A DNA stretch of 34,709 nucleotides from Bacillota bacterium (GTDB lineage Bacteria; Bacillota; Proteinivoracia; UBA4975), in the NCBI GenBank assembly GCA_012727415.1, contig JAAYHI010000033.1, positions 1 through 34,709 on the forward strand. Reading direction: 5' to 3'. The notes beneath the pieces are model-generated. The model saw only the letters and a program-made list of their open reading frames with translations, had not been told where the DNA came from and did not search any database. The position numbers were made by a program, and so were the translations under genes. Within the stretch, counting starts at the first letter, position 1. Each line of letters starts with the position of its first letter. Shown here piece after piece: positions 15,828 through 24,177 of the stretch.

Positions 15828-16607
15828 ATGCCTCGCCAAGCCCGTGTTATAAGTGAGTCGGGGATATACCATATTATGTTGCGGGGTGCAAACAAACAAG
15901 AAATATTTCATGATGATGAAGATAGGTACAGGTTTTTACACACCCTTGTGCGCTACAAAAAAGAAATCGAGTTGAGTGTGTTTGGCTGGTGTCTAATGGG
16001 AAACCATGTTCATATGCTGCTGAAAGAAGGTAAGGAGTCGATTTCTGACACCATGAGGCGCATAGGTGTCAGTTATGTTCTCTTCTATAATGATAAGTAC
16101 TTAACATCGGGGCATCTGTTCGAAGGAAGGTTCAGGAGTGAGCCTGTCAACTCCGAAGCCTATTTAAAGACTGTAGTCAGATACATTCATCAAAATCCTG
16201 TGAAGGCGGGATTAGTTAATAGAGTTGAAGAGTGGAAATGGAGCAGTTGTCGCGGATACTATCGGTTAGAAAGAATGCCAGCGGGACTGTTGGACCCGGA
16301 ATTTGTCCTGAGCTTCTTTGACGAAGATATTCACACTGCTGTAGCCTGTTTCAAGGAATTTAATGAAATGAGCAATGCAGATAAATGTATAGACATTGAC
16401 GATAACAGAAGAGTTCGCATATCTGATGAGAAAGCGCGAGAGCTGATTATTGCCATACTAGGTGATGTCACCATTGGACAGGTAAAAAGTTTACCTAAAC
16501 CTGCCCGGGATGAAATACTTCGCAGGGCCAAGGAAATTGACGGCATTTCGCAGCGCCAGTTGGCAAGGATATTGGGGATTTCGCCAAATATCATTTTCAA
16601 GGCATAG
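15828..16607 (+). CDS. REP-associated tyrosine transposase (RAYT)
   Basis: A 259-residue Y1 HUH single-strand transposase of the IS200-like RAYT class, thought to act on REP hairpins. The HUH motif is GNHVHMLL (H60, H62). The catalytic tyrosine is probably Y119 in VRYIHQNPVKAGL. GHLFEGRFRSEPV is typical of the family. The C-terminal part (about 200-259, RQLARILGISPNIIFKA) forms a helix-turn-helix-like domain. The frame looks intact. REP-like repeats flank it: two direct copies before (15613-15672) and two inverted copies after (16626-16696), the usual setting of a resident RAYT. Confidence 0.93.
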   Translation: MPRQARVISESGIYHIMLRGANKQEIFHDDEDRYRFLHTLVRYKKEIELSVFGWCLMGNHVHMLLKEGKESISDTMRRIGVSYVLFYNDKYLTSGHLFEGRFRSEPVNSEAYLKTVVRYIHQNPVKAGLVNRVEEWKWSSCRGYYRLERMPAGLLDPEFVLSFFDEDIHTAVACFKEFNEMSNADKCIDIDDNRRVRISDEKARELIIAILGDVTIGQVKSLPKPARDEILRRAKEIDGISQRQLARILGISPNIIFKA

Positions 16608-16625
16608 AGGGATTGGGTTGGAAAA

Positions 16626-16696
16626 AGGAAGCACCAGAACCGTCCCCTTGCTTCTTTCGGGAAGCGAAGGAAGCGCCAGAACCGTCCCCTTGCTTC
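16626..16696 (-). repeat. Two REP-like repeats downstream of the RAYT gene, inverted
   Basis: Units at 16626-16654 and 16668-16696, 42 bases apart, differ by one base. Each has GAAGC...GCTTC ends around AGAACCGTCCCC, the reverse complement of the core of the upstream repeats. Confidence 0.9.
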
Positions 16697-16742
16697 GGCA
16701 TAATATGAGGGCCTCCGGCAAAAATATGCTGGGGGTGTTTTT

Positions 16743-18464
16743 ATGCTGGATGGGTTTGGGCGCCGGGTTGTAAGTTTGATGGTGGTGTTTTTGGTGTTGG
16801 CGGGCAGTTTTGTCGCCCGCCTGGCCTGGCTGCAGTTGCTCCACGGCAGAGAGCTGGCCGCCATCGCTGCCAGGTATCACAGCCGCACAGTGTATTATCG
16901 CTGGGGCCATGGCAGTGAGGGGCGGGGGGCGATTCTCGACCGCAAGCTGCGCCCTTTTACCGAAGCAAAATTGCAGCCGGGGGTGGCGGTTTTCGCCAGC
17001 GTGGGCGAGAAGTATCCCGACTTCGAAGTTTACCTGGAGCTGCTGTCTCGGCACTCGGGCTTCAGCCCCGAAGAAATAATCCTGCGTTCAGAGCAGAGTC
17101 TTCCCCTGCCCCTGAGTGTTCCTCTTCCCTCTGCAGCGGAGCTGCCTCACTGGATTGTGCCGGTGGCGGGGGAATGGGACAGGGAGGGCAATTTTCGCCG
17201 GTACTCCTATGGGAGTCTTGCCTGCCATGTCTTGGGTATAATTCAGCCCCCCTTCAGCGGTGAGGAGCCCCCCGGAAAATTGGTGGGGCGCCTGGGGATT
17301 GAGAAGAAATATGATTCTCATCTCCGCAGCCAGCGGCCAGGGGTGCTGGCCATGGTGGATGCCAGGGACCGGCTCATTGGTGGGCTGGGCTACCGCAGTA
17401 TTATTGAGCCAGGCAAACAGCCCAATATAGTCCTCACCCTGGACATAGAAATTCAGCAACTGGTGGAAGAGATATTCGATAAATACATTGAAGCTGGCCG
17501 GGTCCCTCCCTGGGGAGCCTTGGTGGTGATGGATCCCAATAATGGAGACATCCTGGCTATGGCCAGCAGACCTGTCATCCAGGGTTCCAGCCACCAGTAT
17601 AACCGGGCTGCCCGCAAATCCAATATTGTAGATATGCAGCCCCTGGCCTCAATGGTAAAGGTGGTGACCACTGCAGCTGCACTGGAAAAAGATCCGCAGC
17701 TGGTCAACGCCCGCTTTACCTGCTCAGGCACCTTGAAACTGGGGGGGAATGTTTTTGAATGTGCCCACGGTCCCCACGGAGAACAGGACTTGTCTGCTGC
17801 CCTGGCCAATTCCTGCAACCTGTATTTTGCCCAACTGGCCCAGGAGGTGGGGGGGAAGGAATTGCTGGCTATGGCTATGGCAATGGGTTTGGGCACAAAG
17901 CCTGGCATTGAACTGCCTGCCGAGGAAGTCGGTGCCGGGAGTGTGCCGGCCCCGGAAGATTTGGCTACAGCTGCCGGTTTGGCCAACCATTTTGCCATGG
18001 GGGGGAACAAGCTGGAAGTCACTCCCTTGCAGACTGCAGTAATGCTGAGTTCCATTGCCAACGGAGGCTGGTGGGTGGAGCCCAGGCTGGTGCTGGCGGT
18101 CAACCAGGATTTGACAAAGAAAGTCCGCCCTCCCGGGGTGAAAGAAGAAAAAATTATGAGTGCCGCTACGGCAGACAGGGTGACGCAGCTGATGCGCAAT
18201 GCAGTTGTCGAGGGACAGACGGGATATTTTGATCACAATCTCTATCCTGCGGCAGCAGCTGCCTTGGCCGCCAAGACAGGCACTTCCGACCCCCTTCCCC
18301 CCATGGGCTACCATCTTCGCTGGTACGGAGGCTTTTTCCCCTGGCGCAATCCCAAGTATGTGGTGGTCTACATGGCGGAGGTTCCCGACAGGGGAAGGGC
18401 AGTGGAAAGGGGGAGCATTGTGGCAGAGATAGTGCAGGGACTGGCAGATTTGAAGGGAGAATAG
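16743..18464 (+). CDS. Class B penicillin-binding protein (peptidoglycan DD-transpeptidase)
   Basis: Cross-links peptidoglycan outside the membrane. One N-terminal TM helix (about residues 8-28) precedes a dimerisation/pedestal region (to about 225). The transpeptidase domain has all three active-site motifs: S303-M-V-K, S357-C-N and K511-T-G. At 573 residues it is shorter than typical PBP2 or SpoVD, and no PASTA domain is present. The neighbour sigK and the lack of division genes suggest a sporulation-related PBP, but this is inference. The ATG follows a weak GGGGGTG. The gene starts about 50 bases after a REP-like repeat. Confidence 0.9.
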   Translation: MLDGFGRRVVSLMVVFLVLAGSFVARLAWLQLLHGRELAAIAARYHSRTVYYRWGHGSEGRGAILDRKLRPFTEAKLQPGVAVFASVGEKYPDFEVYLELLSRHSGFSPEEIILRSEQSLPLPLSVPLPSAAELPHWIVPVAGEWDREGNFRRYSYGSLACHVLGIIQPPFSGEEPPGKLVGRLGIEKKYDSHLRSQRPGVLAMVDARDRLIGGLGYRSIIEPGKQPNIVLTLDIEIQQLVEEIFDKYIEAGRVPPWGALVVMDPNNGDILAMASRPVIQGSSHQYNRAARKSNIVDMQPLASMVKVVTTAAALEKDPQLVNARFTCSGTLKLGGNVFECAHGPHGEQDLSAALANSCNLYFAQLAQEVGGKELLAMAMAMGLGTKPGIELPAEEVGAGSVPAPEDLATAAGLANHFAMGGNKLEVTPLQTAVMLSSIANGGWWVEPRLVLAVNQDLTKKVRPPGVKEEKIMSAATADRVTQLMRNAVVEGQTGYFDHNLYPAAAAALAAKTGTSDPLPPMGYHLRWYGGFFPWRNPKYVVVYMAEVPDRGRAVERGSIVAEIVQGLADLKGE

Positions 18465-18475
18465 TCAGCAACAGG

Positions 18476-18504
18476 CACCTTTCCAGGCTAGCGGGCATAT
18501 ACTA
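18476..18504 (+). promoter_or_regulatory. Sigma-K/E-like promoter before sigK
   Basis: CATATACTA (18496-18504) fits the sigma-K -10 pattern CATAnnnTA. CACC lies 16 bases upstream, fitting the loose -35. Overlap with sigma-E patterns cannot be excluded. A 12-bp palindrome TATACTAGTATA begins within the -10. Confidence 0.45.
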
Positions 18505-18535
18505 GTATACGTACGCCTGGGAAGGGGGGGAGCCG

Positions 18536-19225
18536 TTGATAACTGGGTTGTTAATGGCTATGGCCATGGCTGTCAAAGAGTTGGCCCTGTTGGTCTCTCA
18601 CATCAAGAACAACTCTTTTCCGCATCCCCTGGATCCGGAAAAGGAAAGGGAATGCCTGTTGCGCCTGGCCCAGGGAGATGAGGAGGCCCGCCGCATTTTG
18701 ATTGAGCACAATTTGCGCCTGGTGGCCCATATTGTGAAGAAGTATGACAACACCCGTCTGGAAAACGACGATCTCATCTCCATTGGCACGTTGGGTCTGA
18801 TCAAGGCTATTAACACCTATGATCTGGCAAAGGGGGTGAAGCTGGCCACATATGCTGCCCGCTGCATTGAAAACGAAATCCTCATGCAGCTGCGGGCAAT
18901 GAAGAAGAATCGGGATGATATTTCCCTGGAGGAACCCCTGGGGGTGGACCAGGAGGGGAATGAGCTTTCGCTAATGGACATATTGGGCAATCAGTCTGAT
19001 ATCTTTGAGAAGGTAAATCAGAAAATCGAGGTTGCCCGCCTGATGGAGTCGATGAAAAGCCTCCCCCCGCGGGAGAGATTTGTGCTGGAAAGGCGGTTCG
19101 CCCTGGCAGACGGCCGCAGCTGGCCCCAAAGAGAAATTGCTGCGAAACTGGGGATTTCCCGCTCCTATGTGTCGCGAATAGAAAAGAGAGCCCTGCGCAT
19201 GCTCACCAATAACCAAGGGCGATAA
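18536..19225 (+). CDS. sigK: Sporulation RNA polymerase sigma factor SigK
   Basis: A sigma-70 family factor that directs late mother-cell transcription in sporulation. The 229 residues include a short hydrophobic pro-sequence (MITGLLMAMAMAVKELALLVSHIKNN), as in pro-sigma-K. Region 2 follows (HNLRLVAHIVKKYDNT, DLISIGTLGLIKAINTYD, KLATYAARCIENEI), then region 4 with the helix-turn-helix (REIAAKLGISRSYVSRIEKRAL). The gene is continuous, with no skin-like interruption. The start is TTG at 18536 after GGAAGGGGGGG. The promoter-like box just upstream suggests sporulation-dependent expression. Confidence 0.95.
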   Translation: MITGLLMAMAMAVKELALLVSHIKNNSFPHPLDPEKERECLLRLAQGDEEARRILIEHNLRLVAHIVKKYDNTRLENDDLISIGTLGLIKAINTYDLAKGVKLATYAARCIENEILMQLRAMKKNRDDISLEEPLGVDQEGNELSLMDILGNQSDIFEKVNQKIEVARLMESMKSLPPRERFVLERRFALADGRSWPQREIAAKLGISRSYVSRIEKRALRMLTNNQGR

Positions 19226-19293
19226 AAATTCATGCAGGATATTCCACCACCTTTCACGAACTATATGTGATGGCTAAGAAGGAGGTGGTTTCG

Positions 19294-19827
19294 GTGCTAA
19301 AAAAACTAGTACCTGATTATTATGTAAACAGCATTTATGACCTGGATCTGGACGAACTGAGTGCTAAGGGCATCCGCGGGATAATCTCTGATTTGGACAA
19401 CACTCTTGTCTCCTGGGACGATCCGCTGCCCAACCCGGAGCTGCTGGAATGGCTAAAAAAAGTTCAGGACAAGGGTTTTTCTGTTTATATAGTATCTAAT
19501 AACTCTCAGGAAAGGGTGCGGAAGTTCGCCGAAGCCTTTGGGGTGCCGGCGATTTCCAAGGCAGTCAAGCCCCGGCGCAGGGCCTTCAGGTTGGCTTGTG
19601 AGGCTATGGGGGTTACTATCGACGAAACTGCTGTCATCGGCGACCAGATTTTCACCGACGTTTTAGGGGGCAATCGCCTTGGTGTGTACACCATCCTGGT
19701 GGTGCCTGTGAGTGATAAAGAGTTTTTTGGCACAAAGATAATGCGCAAGCTTGAAGGCCTGGTTTTGCGTATATTGAAGGCCCGGGGGCTGACGGCAAGT
19801 CCCCAGGAAAAAAATCGACAATCATAA
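19294..19827 (+). CDS. YqeG family HAD-IIIA phosphatase
   Basis: A 177-residue HAD-superfamily hydrolase. The nucleophile motif SDLDNTLV is at D33/D35. Motif II is IVSNNS, and the later acidic motif is GDQIFTDVLGGNRLG. YqeG relatives are PGP-phosphatase-like proteins often next to ribosome-assembly genes; the substrate here is not known. GTG 19294 is chosen over 19267 because AGGAGGTG lies six bases upstream and the protein then begins MLKKLVPDYYV as in the family. A terminator overlaps its stop codon. Confidence 0.92.
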   Translation: MLKKLVPDYYVNSIYDLDLDELSAKGIRGIISDLDNTLVSWDDPLPNPELLEWLKKVQDKGFSVYIVSNNSQERVRKFAEAFGVPAISKAVKPRRRAFRLACEAMGVTIDETAVIGDQIFTDVLGGNRLGVYTILVVPVSDKEFFGTKIMRKLEGLVLRILKARGLTASPQEKNRQS

Positions 19828-19853
19828 AGCCTTTTGAAGCGCTTTATTTTTTT
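19824..19853 (+). terminator. Terminator after yqeG
   Basis: ATAAAGC (19824-19830) pairs with GCTTTAT (19841-19847), followed by a run of T. The stem begins one base before the TAA stop codon of the gene. Confidence 0.75.
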
Positions 19854-19923
19854 AGGGTAGATTAATATTTGCAGGAATTAATAATCTTCCAGCGAATTAA
19901 TAAATTCGAAAGAGGTGATGAAG

Positions 19924-20361
19924 GTGCGTTTTAGCCTGGGGAGCCTGTTGGTGGCCTGTGCGATAACCGCTGTCCTTGCCCTTTCTTTTTTGCCCCTGGC
20001 CACATCCACCCATGAAGTCCTGGCTGTGGAGCGGGGGGCGGAGGAACTGGCCCGGGAGTTGCAGGCCGCCCGCCAGCGGGCTGTAGCCCAAAACAGTACA
20101 TACAGGGTGCTCTTTGACCGGGGAGGCAAGGCATATTACATCCTGAGCGAAGATGCCTTTGCCCCTTCCCGCTGCATTCAACTGCCTCCAGGAGTGGAAT
20201 GGGAAAAGCTGTCCACCAATCCCCTTGTCTTTTATGGCACGGGCAGGTGCCCGGCAGGAGGGACTTATTCCTTGGTATACCAGGGTTCGGAGTACAGGGT
20301 TGAGGTTGTGGTTGCCACCCATTCCGGCCGCGTGCGGGTAGAAAGGGGATACCGGCGATGA
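19924..20361 (+). CDS. GspH/FimT-like pseudopilin, atypical N-terminus
   Basis: First gene of the compact ComG-like operon. The 145 residues comprise an N-terminal hydrophobic helix (FSLGSLLVACAITAVLALSFLPL) and a soluble domain with the GspH-like pattern ELARELQAARQRAVAQNSTYRVLFD. Unlike its neighbours it lacks a clear Gly-Phe cleavage site and the +5 glutamate, so processing by prepilin peptidase is doubtful. GTG 19924 is preferred, six bases after GAGGTG; ATG 19918 would be too close. Its TGA overlaps the ATG of the ATPase gene, so translation is coupled. Confidence 0.75.
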   Translation: MRFSLGSLLVACAITAVLALSFLPLATSTHEVLAVERGAEELARELQAARQRAVAQNSTYRVLFDRGGKAYYILSEDAFAPSRCIQLPPGVEWEKLSTNPLVFYGTGRCPAGGTYSLVYQGSEYRVEVVVATHSGRVRVERGYRR

Positions 20362-21404
20362 GCCTGGAGTTGTTGGAGCAGGCAGTGGCAGCCCGGGCAA
20401 CAGATATTCACCTGGAACCGACACAGGATGCGCTGCGGATACGCCTGCGGGTGGATGGCAGCCTTGTTTTTTTTAAGATATTGCCTGACCCCGAGGGGAA
20501 GCAGCTGTGCAGCCGCATAAAAGTTCAGGCAGGTATGGACATTGCTCAGCGCATGCTGCCCCAGGATGGCAGCATGCGTTTGACTTGCAGGGGGCAGAGC
20601 TGGGACATCCGGGTGGCCAGCCAGCCTACCATCCTGGGAGAAAAACTGGTGCTGCGCTTGCTTCCGGTGCAGCCCCTGGAGCAGGAGCTGTCTTCCCTGG
20701 GTATGGATGCCAAGACCTGCGAGGCCTTTGCCCGTCTTTTTTACAAGGGGCAAGGGCTGGTTCTGGTTACAGGACCTACAGGATGCGGCAAGACGACGAC
20801 TTTGTATGCCGCGCTGAACTTGTTGGACAGGCAGCGCCTGAACATTATGACCATGGAAGATCCGGTGGAGTACCGCATGGAGGACATTATCCAGACCCAG
20901 GTCAATTACCGGGGCGGGCTGGATTTTGCTGCCGCTTTGCGGGGTGCCCTTCGCCAGGACCCCGATGTCATGCTGGTGGGCGAGATCCGGGACTCCGAAA
21001 CCGCTGCCATTAGCCTCCGGGCCGCTTTGACGGGGCACCTGGTCCTGGCCACCATGCATACTCAGGATTCCCGGTCGGCGGTGGCGCGTTTGCTGGATAT
21101 GAATTGCGCCCGCTACCAGGTGGCTGCGGCCCTTAACGGGGTATTGGCCCAGAGATTGGTGCGCATTCCCTGCTCCTGCCAGGGAGGGTGTCCCCGCTGC
21201 TTTGACAGTGGCTATTACGGCCGCACCGGTGTCTTTGAACTGTTGGTGGTCAGCGGGGCTGTAAAGGATGCAATCCTCAATGGCTCTCCGCTGCCCCCTC
21301 CCGGTGTCACCATCCTCGATGACTGCAGGGCAAAGCTGAGGGAGGGACTCACCGATGAGGCCCAGTTCCGGCAGCTTTCCCTTTCCCTGGAGGAGGGGCT
21401 ATGA
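20358..21404 (+). CDS. ComGA/GspE-type pilus assembly ATPase
   Basis: A cytoplasmic AAA-like ATPase powering pseudopilus assembly. The 348 residues make it much shorter than PilB: the N-terminal N1 domain is absent, as in ComGA of competence systems. The N2-like part (ATDIHLEPTQDALRIRLRVDG) leads to Walker A GPTGCGKTTT (G139-K145), where Cys replaces the usual Ser. Walker B is MLVGEIRD, and a histidine-box region GHLVLATMHT follows. A zinc tetracysteine-like motif (CSCQGGCPRC) is near residue 275. It overlaps both neighbours by ATGA, indicating a tight operon. Confidence 0.9.
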   Translation: MSLELLEQAVAARATDIHLEPTQDALRIRLRVDGSLVFFKILPDPEGKQLCSRIKVQAGMDIAQRMLPQDGSMRLTCRGQSWDIRVASQPTILGEKLVLRLLPVQPLEQELSSLGMDAKTCEAFARLFYKGQGLVLVTGPTGCGKTTTLYAALNLLDRQRLNIMTMEDPVEYRMEDIIQTQVNYRGGLDFAAALRGALRQDPDVMLVGEIRDSETAAISLRAALTGHLVLATMHTQDSRSAVARLLDMNCARYQVAAALNGVLAQRLVRIPCSCQGGCPRCFDSGYYGRTGVFELLVVSGAVKDAILNGSPLPPPGVTILDDCRAKLREGLTDEAQFRQLSLSLEEGL

Positions 21405-22381
21405 AAAGCTTAGCCATGTTTACCCGCCAACTGGCCTCGATGCTGCGAGGAGGTTTGACTTTGGTGGCAAGCCTTAAGCAGCTGGCCACAGTGTTTCCCC
21501 ACAAGGGCTACAGCAGAGTCGCAGGGGAGATGGCCCTGGGGCTGACCATGGGGTATGGCTTTTCCCAGCAGTTGGGGAATTATCCCCGGCTCTTCCCCGC
21601 CTTTTATCGGGGGGTGACGGAGATCGGCGAAACCGGGGACAGTCTCTTGCCCGCCCTGGACACCTTGGCCCACTACTACCGGGAAAGGGAAGTCGTTAAA
21701 AACCGGCTGCTGCGGATCCTCTTTTACCCTCTATTGCTTATTATTGTTGCCCTGGGCAGCGGGATGATCGCCCTGTGGTATGTTGTGCCGGGGTTTAGCA
21801 GCCTTTACGCTGTGCTGGGGGCAAGGGTGCCTGCAGCCACCAGCTGGGTTTTTGCCCTTGCGGAGGCGGTGACTCCAACTCGCATGCTGCTGGCAGGAAT
21901 AGGGCTTGCAGCGGTTTTCGCAGGGGGTTGCAGGTTTTTGGCCAAAAGGGTGCGCTGGCGAACCCTGGCGAAATTGCCCTTGGTTGGGACCTTGTATTGC
22001 TACTGGTTTTGCCTGGTCACAGCGATGATTACCCAGGCAGGACATACCCTTGAGCAGGCACTGACTATGGCGGCTGCTGTGTCCCGCCGTGGACCTGGGC
22101 CTGCAGCACTGGAGGCTATTCGGGAAGGGCGCAGTCTTTACTCTGGTCTGGAAGGAAGCCCGGGGGTGCTCCGTTCCTTTGTGGCCCAGGGGGAAGCTAC
22201 AGGGGAGCTGCCTGAGGCTTTGGCAAGAGCAACGGAGTACTACCGGCAGGGGCTGGAGGATGTCATGGAAAACTTCCAGCGCCTCCTTGAACCCGTGTCG
22301 GTATTGATAGTTGGCGGGATGGTGGCGGCAATGTTGCTGGTGCTGATGCTACCGGTGCTGCAGTTGGCCAGGGTCTTCTAA
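21401..22381 (+). CDS. ComGB/GspF-type platform protein
   Basis: An inner-membrane platform protein on which the ATPase and pseudopilins assemble. The 326 residues carry the two T2SSF halves: FTRQLASMLRGGLTLVASLK near the start, and LVTAMITQAGHTLEQALTM near residue 210. Hydrophobic helices lie at about 110-130, 160-185 and 295-322. ITEIGE- and VAQGEATGELPEAL-type motifs are present, as in PilC/GspF. It starts by overlapping the ATPase stop (ATGA). The shortness fits ComGB better than PilC. Confidence 0.9.
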   Translation: MKSLAMFTRQLASMLRGGLTLVASLKQLATVFPHKGYSRVAGEMALGLTMGYGFSQQLGNYPRLFPAFYRGVTEIGETGDSLLPALDTLAHYYREREVVKNRLLRILFYPLLLIIVALGSGMIALWYVVPGFSSLYAVLGARVPAATSWVFALAEAVTPTRMLLAGIGLAAVFAGGCRFLAKRVRWRTLAKLPLVGTLYCYWFCLVTAMITQAGHTLEQALTMAAAVSRRGPGPAALEAIREGRSLYSGLEGSPGVLRSFVAQGEATGELPEALARATEYYRQGLEDVMENFQRLLEPVSVLIVGGMVAAMLLVLMLPVLQLARVF

Positions 22382-22421
22382 AGCAGTTCAGGAGGCAAAA
22401 TTATTATTAAAGGAGAAAGAA

Positions 22422-22781
22422 ATGTTAAGAAGTTGTAAAGGGTTTACCCTGATGGAGATTTTGGTGGTGGTGACCATTATCGGGATTCTCGCAGCCATTG
22501 CCATTCCCAGCTACATCAACGCTGTGGAACAAGGGCGTAGGGATGCCTGTGCTGCCAATGTCCATATCCTCTTTGCCCAGGTGGAGAGGTACAGGCTGAC
22601 GGAGGGGAGGCCTGTACCCGTCGATGTCGACTTGGTGCAGTTTTTAAAAGCAAAGGGCTATCTCACGGGAGAAGAACTGCAATGCCCCTTTGCCAGCGAG
22701 GAAGTGAAGCCCGAGTACAAGCTAAGGTATCAAGGCCAGGAAGCGACAGTATACTGCAGCCACTGCAATCCGGAGCAATGA
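22422..22781 (+). CDS. Major pseudopilin, ComGC/GspG-like
   Basis: A 119-residue type IV pilin-like protein. Prepilin leader MLRSCKG is cut before FTLMEILVVVTIIGILAAIAIPSY, with Glu at +5. The globular part is short and ends with two CxxC-like cysteines (CSHC) and an earlier Cys in QCPF, possibly disulphide or metal sites. The leader and length match ComGC, probably the main subunit of this first system. AAAGGAG precedes the ATG. It lies in the same operon, 40 bases after the platform gene. Confidence 0.9.
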   Translation: MLRSCKGFTLMEILVVVTIIGILAAIAIPSYINAVEQGRRDACAANVHILFAQVERYRLTEGRPVPVDVDLVQFLKAKGYLTGEELQCPFASEEVKPEYKLRYQGQEATVYCSHCNPEQ

Positions 22782-22784
22782 TCA

Positions 22785-23102
22785 ATGAGGGGATTCAGGG
22801 GGTTCATCTTAATGGAAGTAATTATGGCGGCGGCAGTGATTGCCCTGGCTGCCCTGGTCCTGGGGGCAGCGCTGGCAGGTGCCATGCAAATCTTCCGGGC
22901 CTCCCAGGCTGTCACCCGGGGGCGTCTGTTGGCAGCCAGTCATCTGGAACAAGCCGCAGCCGGTGTGGCTGAACCCTTTCTGTGGGAGGGGGAGCTCCAA
23001 AGCACTCTCACTGTCCTGGAAGGGGAGGGCTACATACTGTGGCAGGCAGAGGTCTCGGGTCCGGGATTGGCTGAACCCCTGCGGTTGGTGGGGGGACCAT
23101 GA
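22785..23102 (+). CDS. Minor pseudopilin (GspI/ComGD-E-like)
   Basis: A 105-residue protein with prepilin leader MRGFRG before FILMEVIMAAAVIALAALVLGAAL, Glu at +5. The C-terminal part is small and beta-rich. It starts three bases after the major pseudopilin stop and overlaps the next gene by ATGA. Assignment among GspI-like minor subunits is by order and size only. Confidence 0.75.
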   Translation: MRGFRGFILMEVIMAAAVIALAALVLGAALAGAMQIFRASQAVTRGRLLAASHLEQAAAGVAEPFLWEGELQSTLTVLEGEGYILWQAEVSGPGLAEPLRLVGGP

Positions 23103-23515
23103 ATAAGGGGGGAATGGCCGCCCTGGAGGCCTTGATTGCTGCAGCCCAGGTGCTGATTTTGGCGGCAGTGGTCTGCGCCCTGCTGGTGACTTTTTGGCAA
23201 ACCTGGCTGAAATACAATGAGGCCTGCCGCCAGCGGCAATGGGCTGCTGTTGCTTTTGCCTACCTGGACCAGGACCTGAGGGATGCAGAGGAGGTCTTGG
23301 TCACTGCTTCAGAACTGCGAATAGTCCAAGAGAACAGAGAGTGCATCTACCGGGTTACTGCCGAAAAATCCTTTTACAGGGGCCTGGGCAGTGCATATTA
23401 TCCCTTGGGGATAGTCGAGTCGGTGAGTTTCCGGCGGGAAGGAGACTTGTTGTGGGCAGAACTTTATTTTCCCGGAGAATGCTACCGCTGTTGCTACTTC
23501 CTGGAGGGTAATTAA
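23099..23515 (+). CDS. Minor pseudopilin (GspJ/ComGF-like)
   Basis: A 138-residue protein with leader MNKGG followed by MAALEALIAAAQVLILAAVV. Met replaces Phe at +1, and Glu is at +5. The soluble part has AFAYLDQDLRDAEEV, typical of GspJ/ComGF-like subunits, and a late CYRCCYF cluster. It is coupled to both neighbours by start/stop overlaps (ATGA and TAATG). Confidence 0.75.
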   Translation: MNKGGMAALEALIAAAQVLILAAVVCALLVTFWQTWLKYNEACRQRQWAAVAFAYLDQDLRDAEEVLVTASELRIVQENRECIYRVTAEKSFYRGLGSAYYPLGIVESVSFRREGDLLWAELYFPGECYRCCYFLEGN

Positions 23516-23853
23516 TGAACAAAAAAGGCTCAGCTATGTTGCTTGCCCTTATCCTTTGCCTGACTGCCCTGCCTGCGGCAGGGGTCTTTATCACTATTGC
23601 CCGCTCTGACCTGGAATCTGCCCTGGATGATTATCACTGGGCCAGGGCGCAAAGAGCCGCCTGGGGCGCCCTGGAACTGATTGAGAGAGACCTTCAGTCT
23701 GGTGGTGCCGGGGAGATTTCATGGCCTGACCCGGATATTCTGTTAGCCGTAAAGATTGCAGACAGTGATGGCGGCTGGGAGGTTACTGTTTCAGCAGTCA
23801 GTGAGAGGGCGGAAGTTACATTATCCGGGTGGGTTGCAGGACCAAAGTCTTGA
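23515..23853 (+). CDS. PilX/GspK-like minor pseudopilin (ComGG position)
   Basis: A 112-residue protein starting with MNKKG before SAMLLALILCLTALPAAGVF. There is no Glu at +5, as is usual for GspK/PilX tips. A helical segment (ALDDYHWARAQRAAWGALELIERDL) follows, then a short beta domain. It is the last gene of the compact operon, and its ATG overlaps the previous TAA. GspK-like subunits are usually far longer, so ComGG or PilX is the better comparison. Confidence 0.65.
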   Translation: MNKKGSAMLLALILCLTALPAAGVFITIARSDLESALDDYHWARAQRAAWGALELIERDLQSGGAGEISWPDPDILLAVKIADSDGGWEVTVSAVSERAEVTLSGWVAGPKS

Positions 23854-23935
23854 CGGAAGAGTACTATGTGCATACTTGGAAAAACAGGCCAATTTTCAGC
23901 AATAACAGACCGGGAAAGTCATTTTTTTCAGGTAT

Positions 23936-24007
23936 TTGGCAGGGAAAAAAAAGTTTTGTGTCGAATAAGGCTTGTAATCTGGTATTTTTCCCGATATTTT
24001 TTCTGCC
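23936..24007 (+). promoter_or_regulatory. Structured intergenic segment after the ComG-like operon
   Basis: The gene-free gap 23854-24194 holds, from the left, an A/T-rich stretch in which GGGAAAAA (about 23942) can pair with TTTTTCCC (about 23990). Alternatively GGCAG plus A-run (about 23937) pairs with T-run plus CTGCC (about 24007). It may be terminator/attenuator-like; no standard terminator is clear. Confidence 0.3.
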
Positions 24008-24026
24008 TTACCCTCAAAATTATTAC

Positions 24027-24055
24027 TTGACATGAGAAATCTGTAATGGTACACT
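24027..24055 (+). promoter_or_regulatory. Sigma-A promoter of the type IV pilus operon
   Basis: Consensus TTGACA (24027-24032), a 17-base spacer, and TACACT (24050-24055). It lies about 140 bases before pilB, leaving a 5' UTR of roughly 130 nt. Confidence 0.8.
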
Positions 24056-24144
24056 CGTTTATGCCGGTAAAACTTTTATGCGGTAAAGCGAAAAAACTTT
24101 TTGAGGGACAAGGATTTTCCAAGTTTATGTAGAATACTTAATAC

Positions 24145-24177
24145 ATGAACCTTTAGGTTTTAAAACTATTGGTTCAT
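24145..24177 (+). promoter_or_regulatory. 5'-UTR hairpin before pilB
   Basis: ATGAACC (24145-24151) pairs with GGTTCAT (24171-24177), and an inner TTTTAAAA element extends the stem. There is no T run, so it is not a terminator. It ends about six bases before the CGGGGGAGAG Shine-Dalgarno. No known riboswitch class is recognised. Confidence 0.5.
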
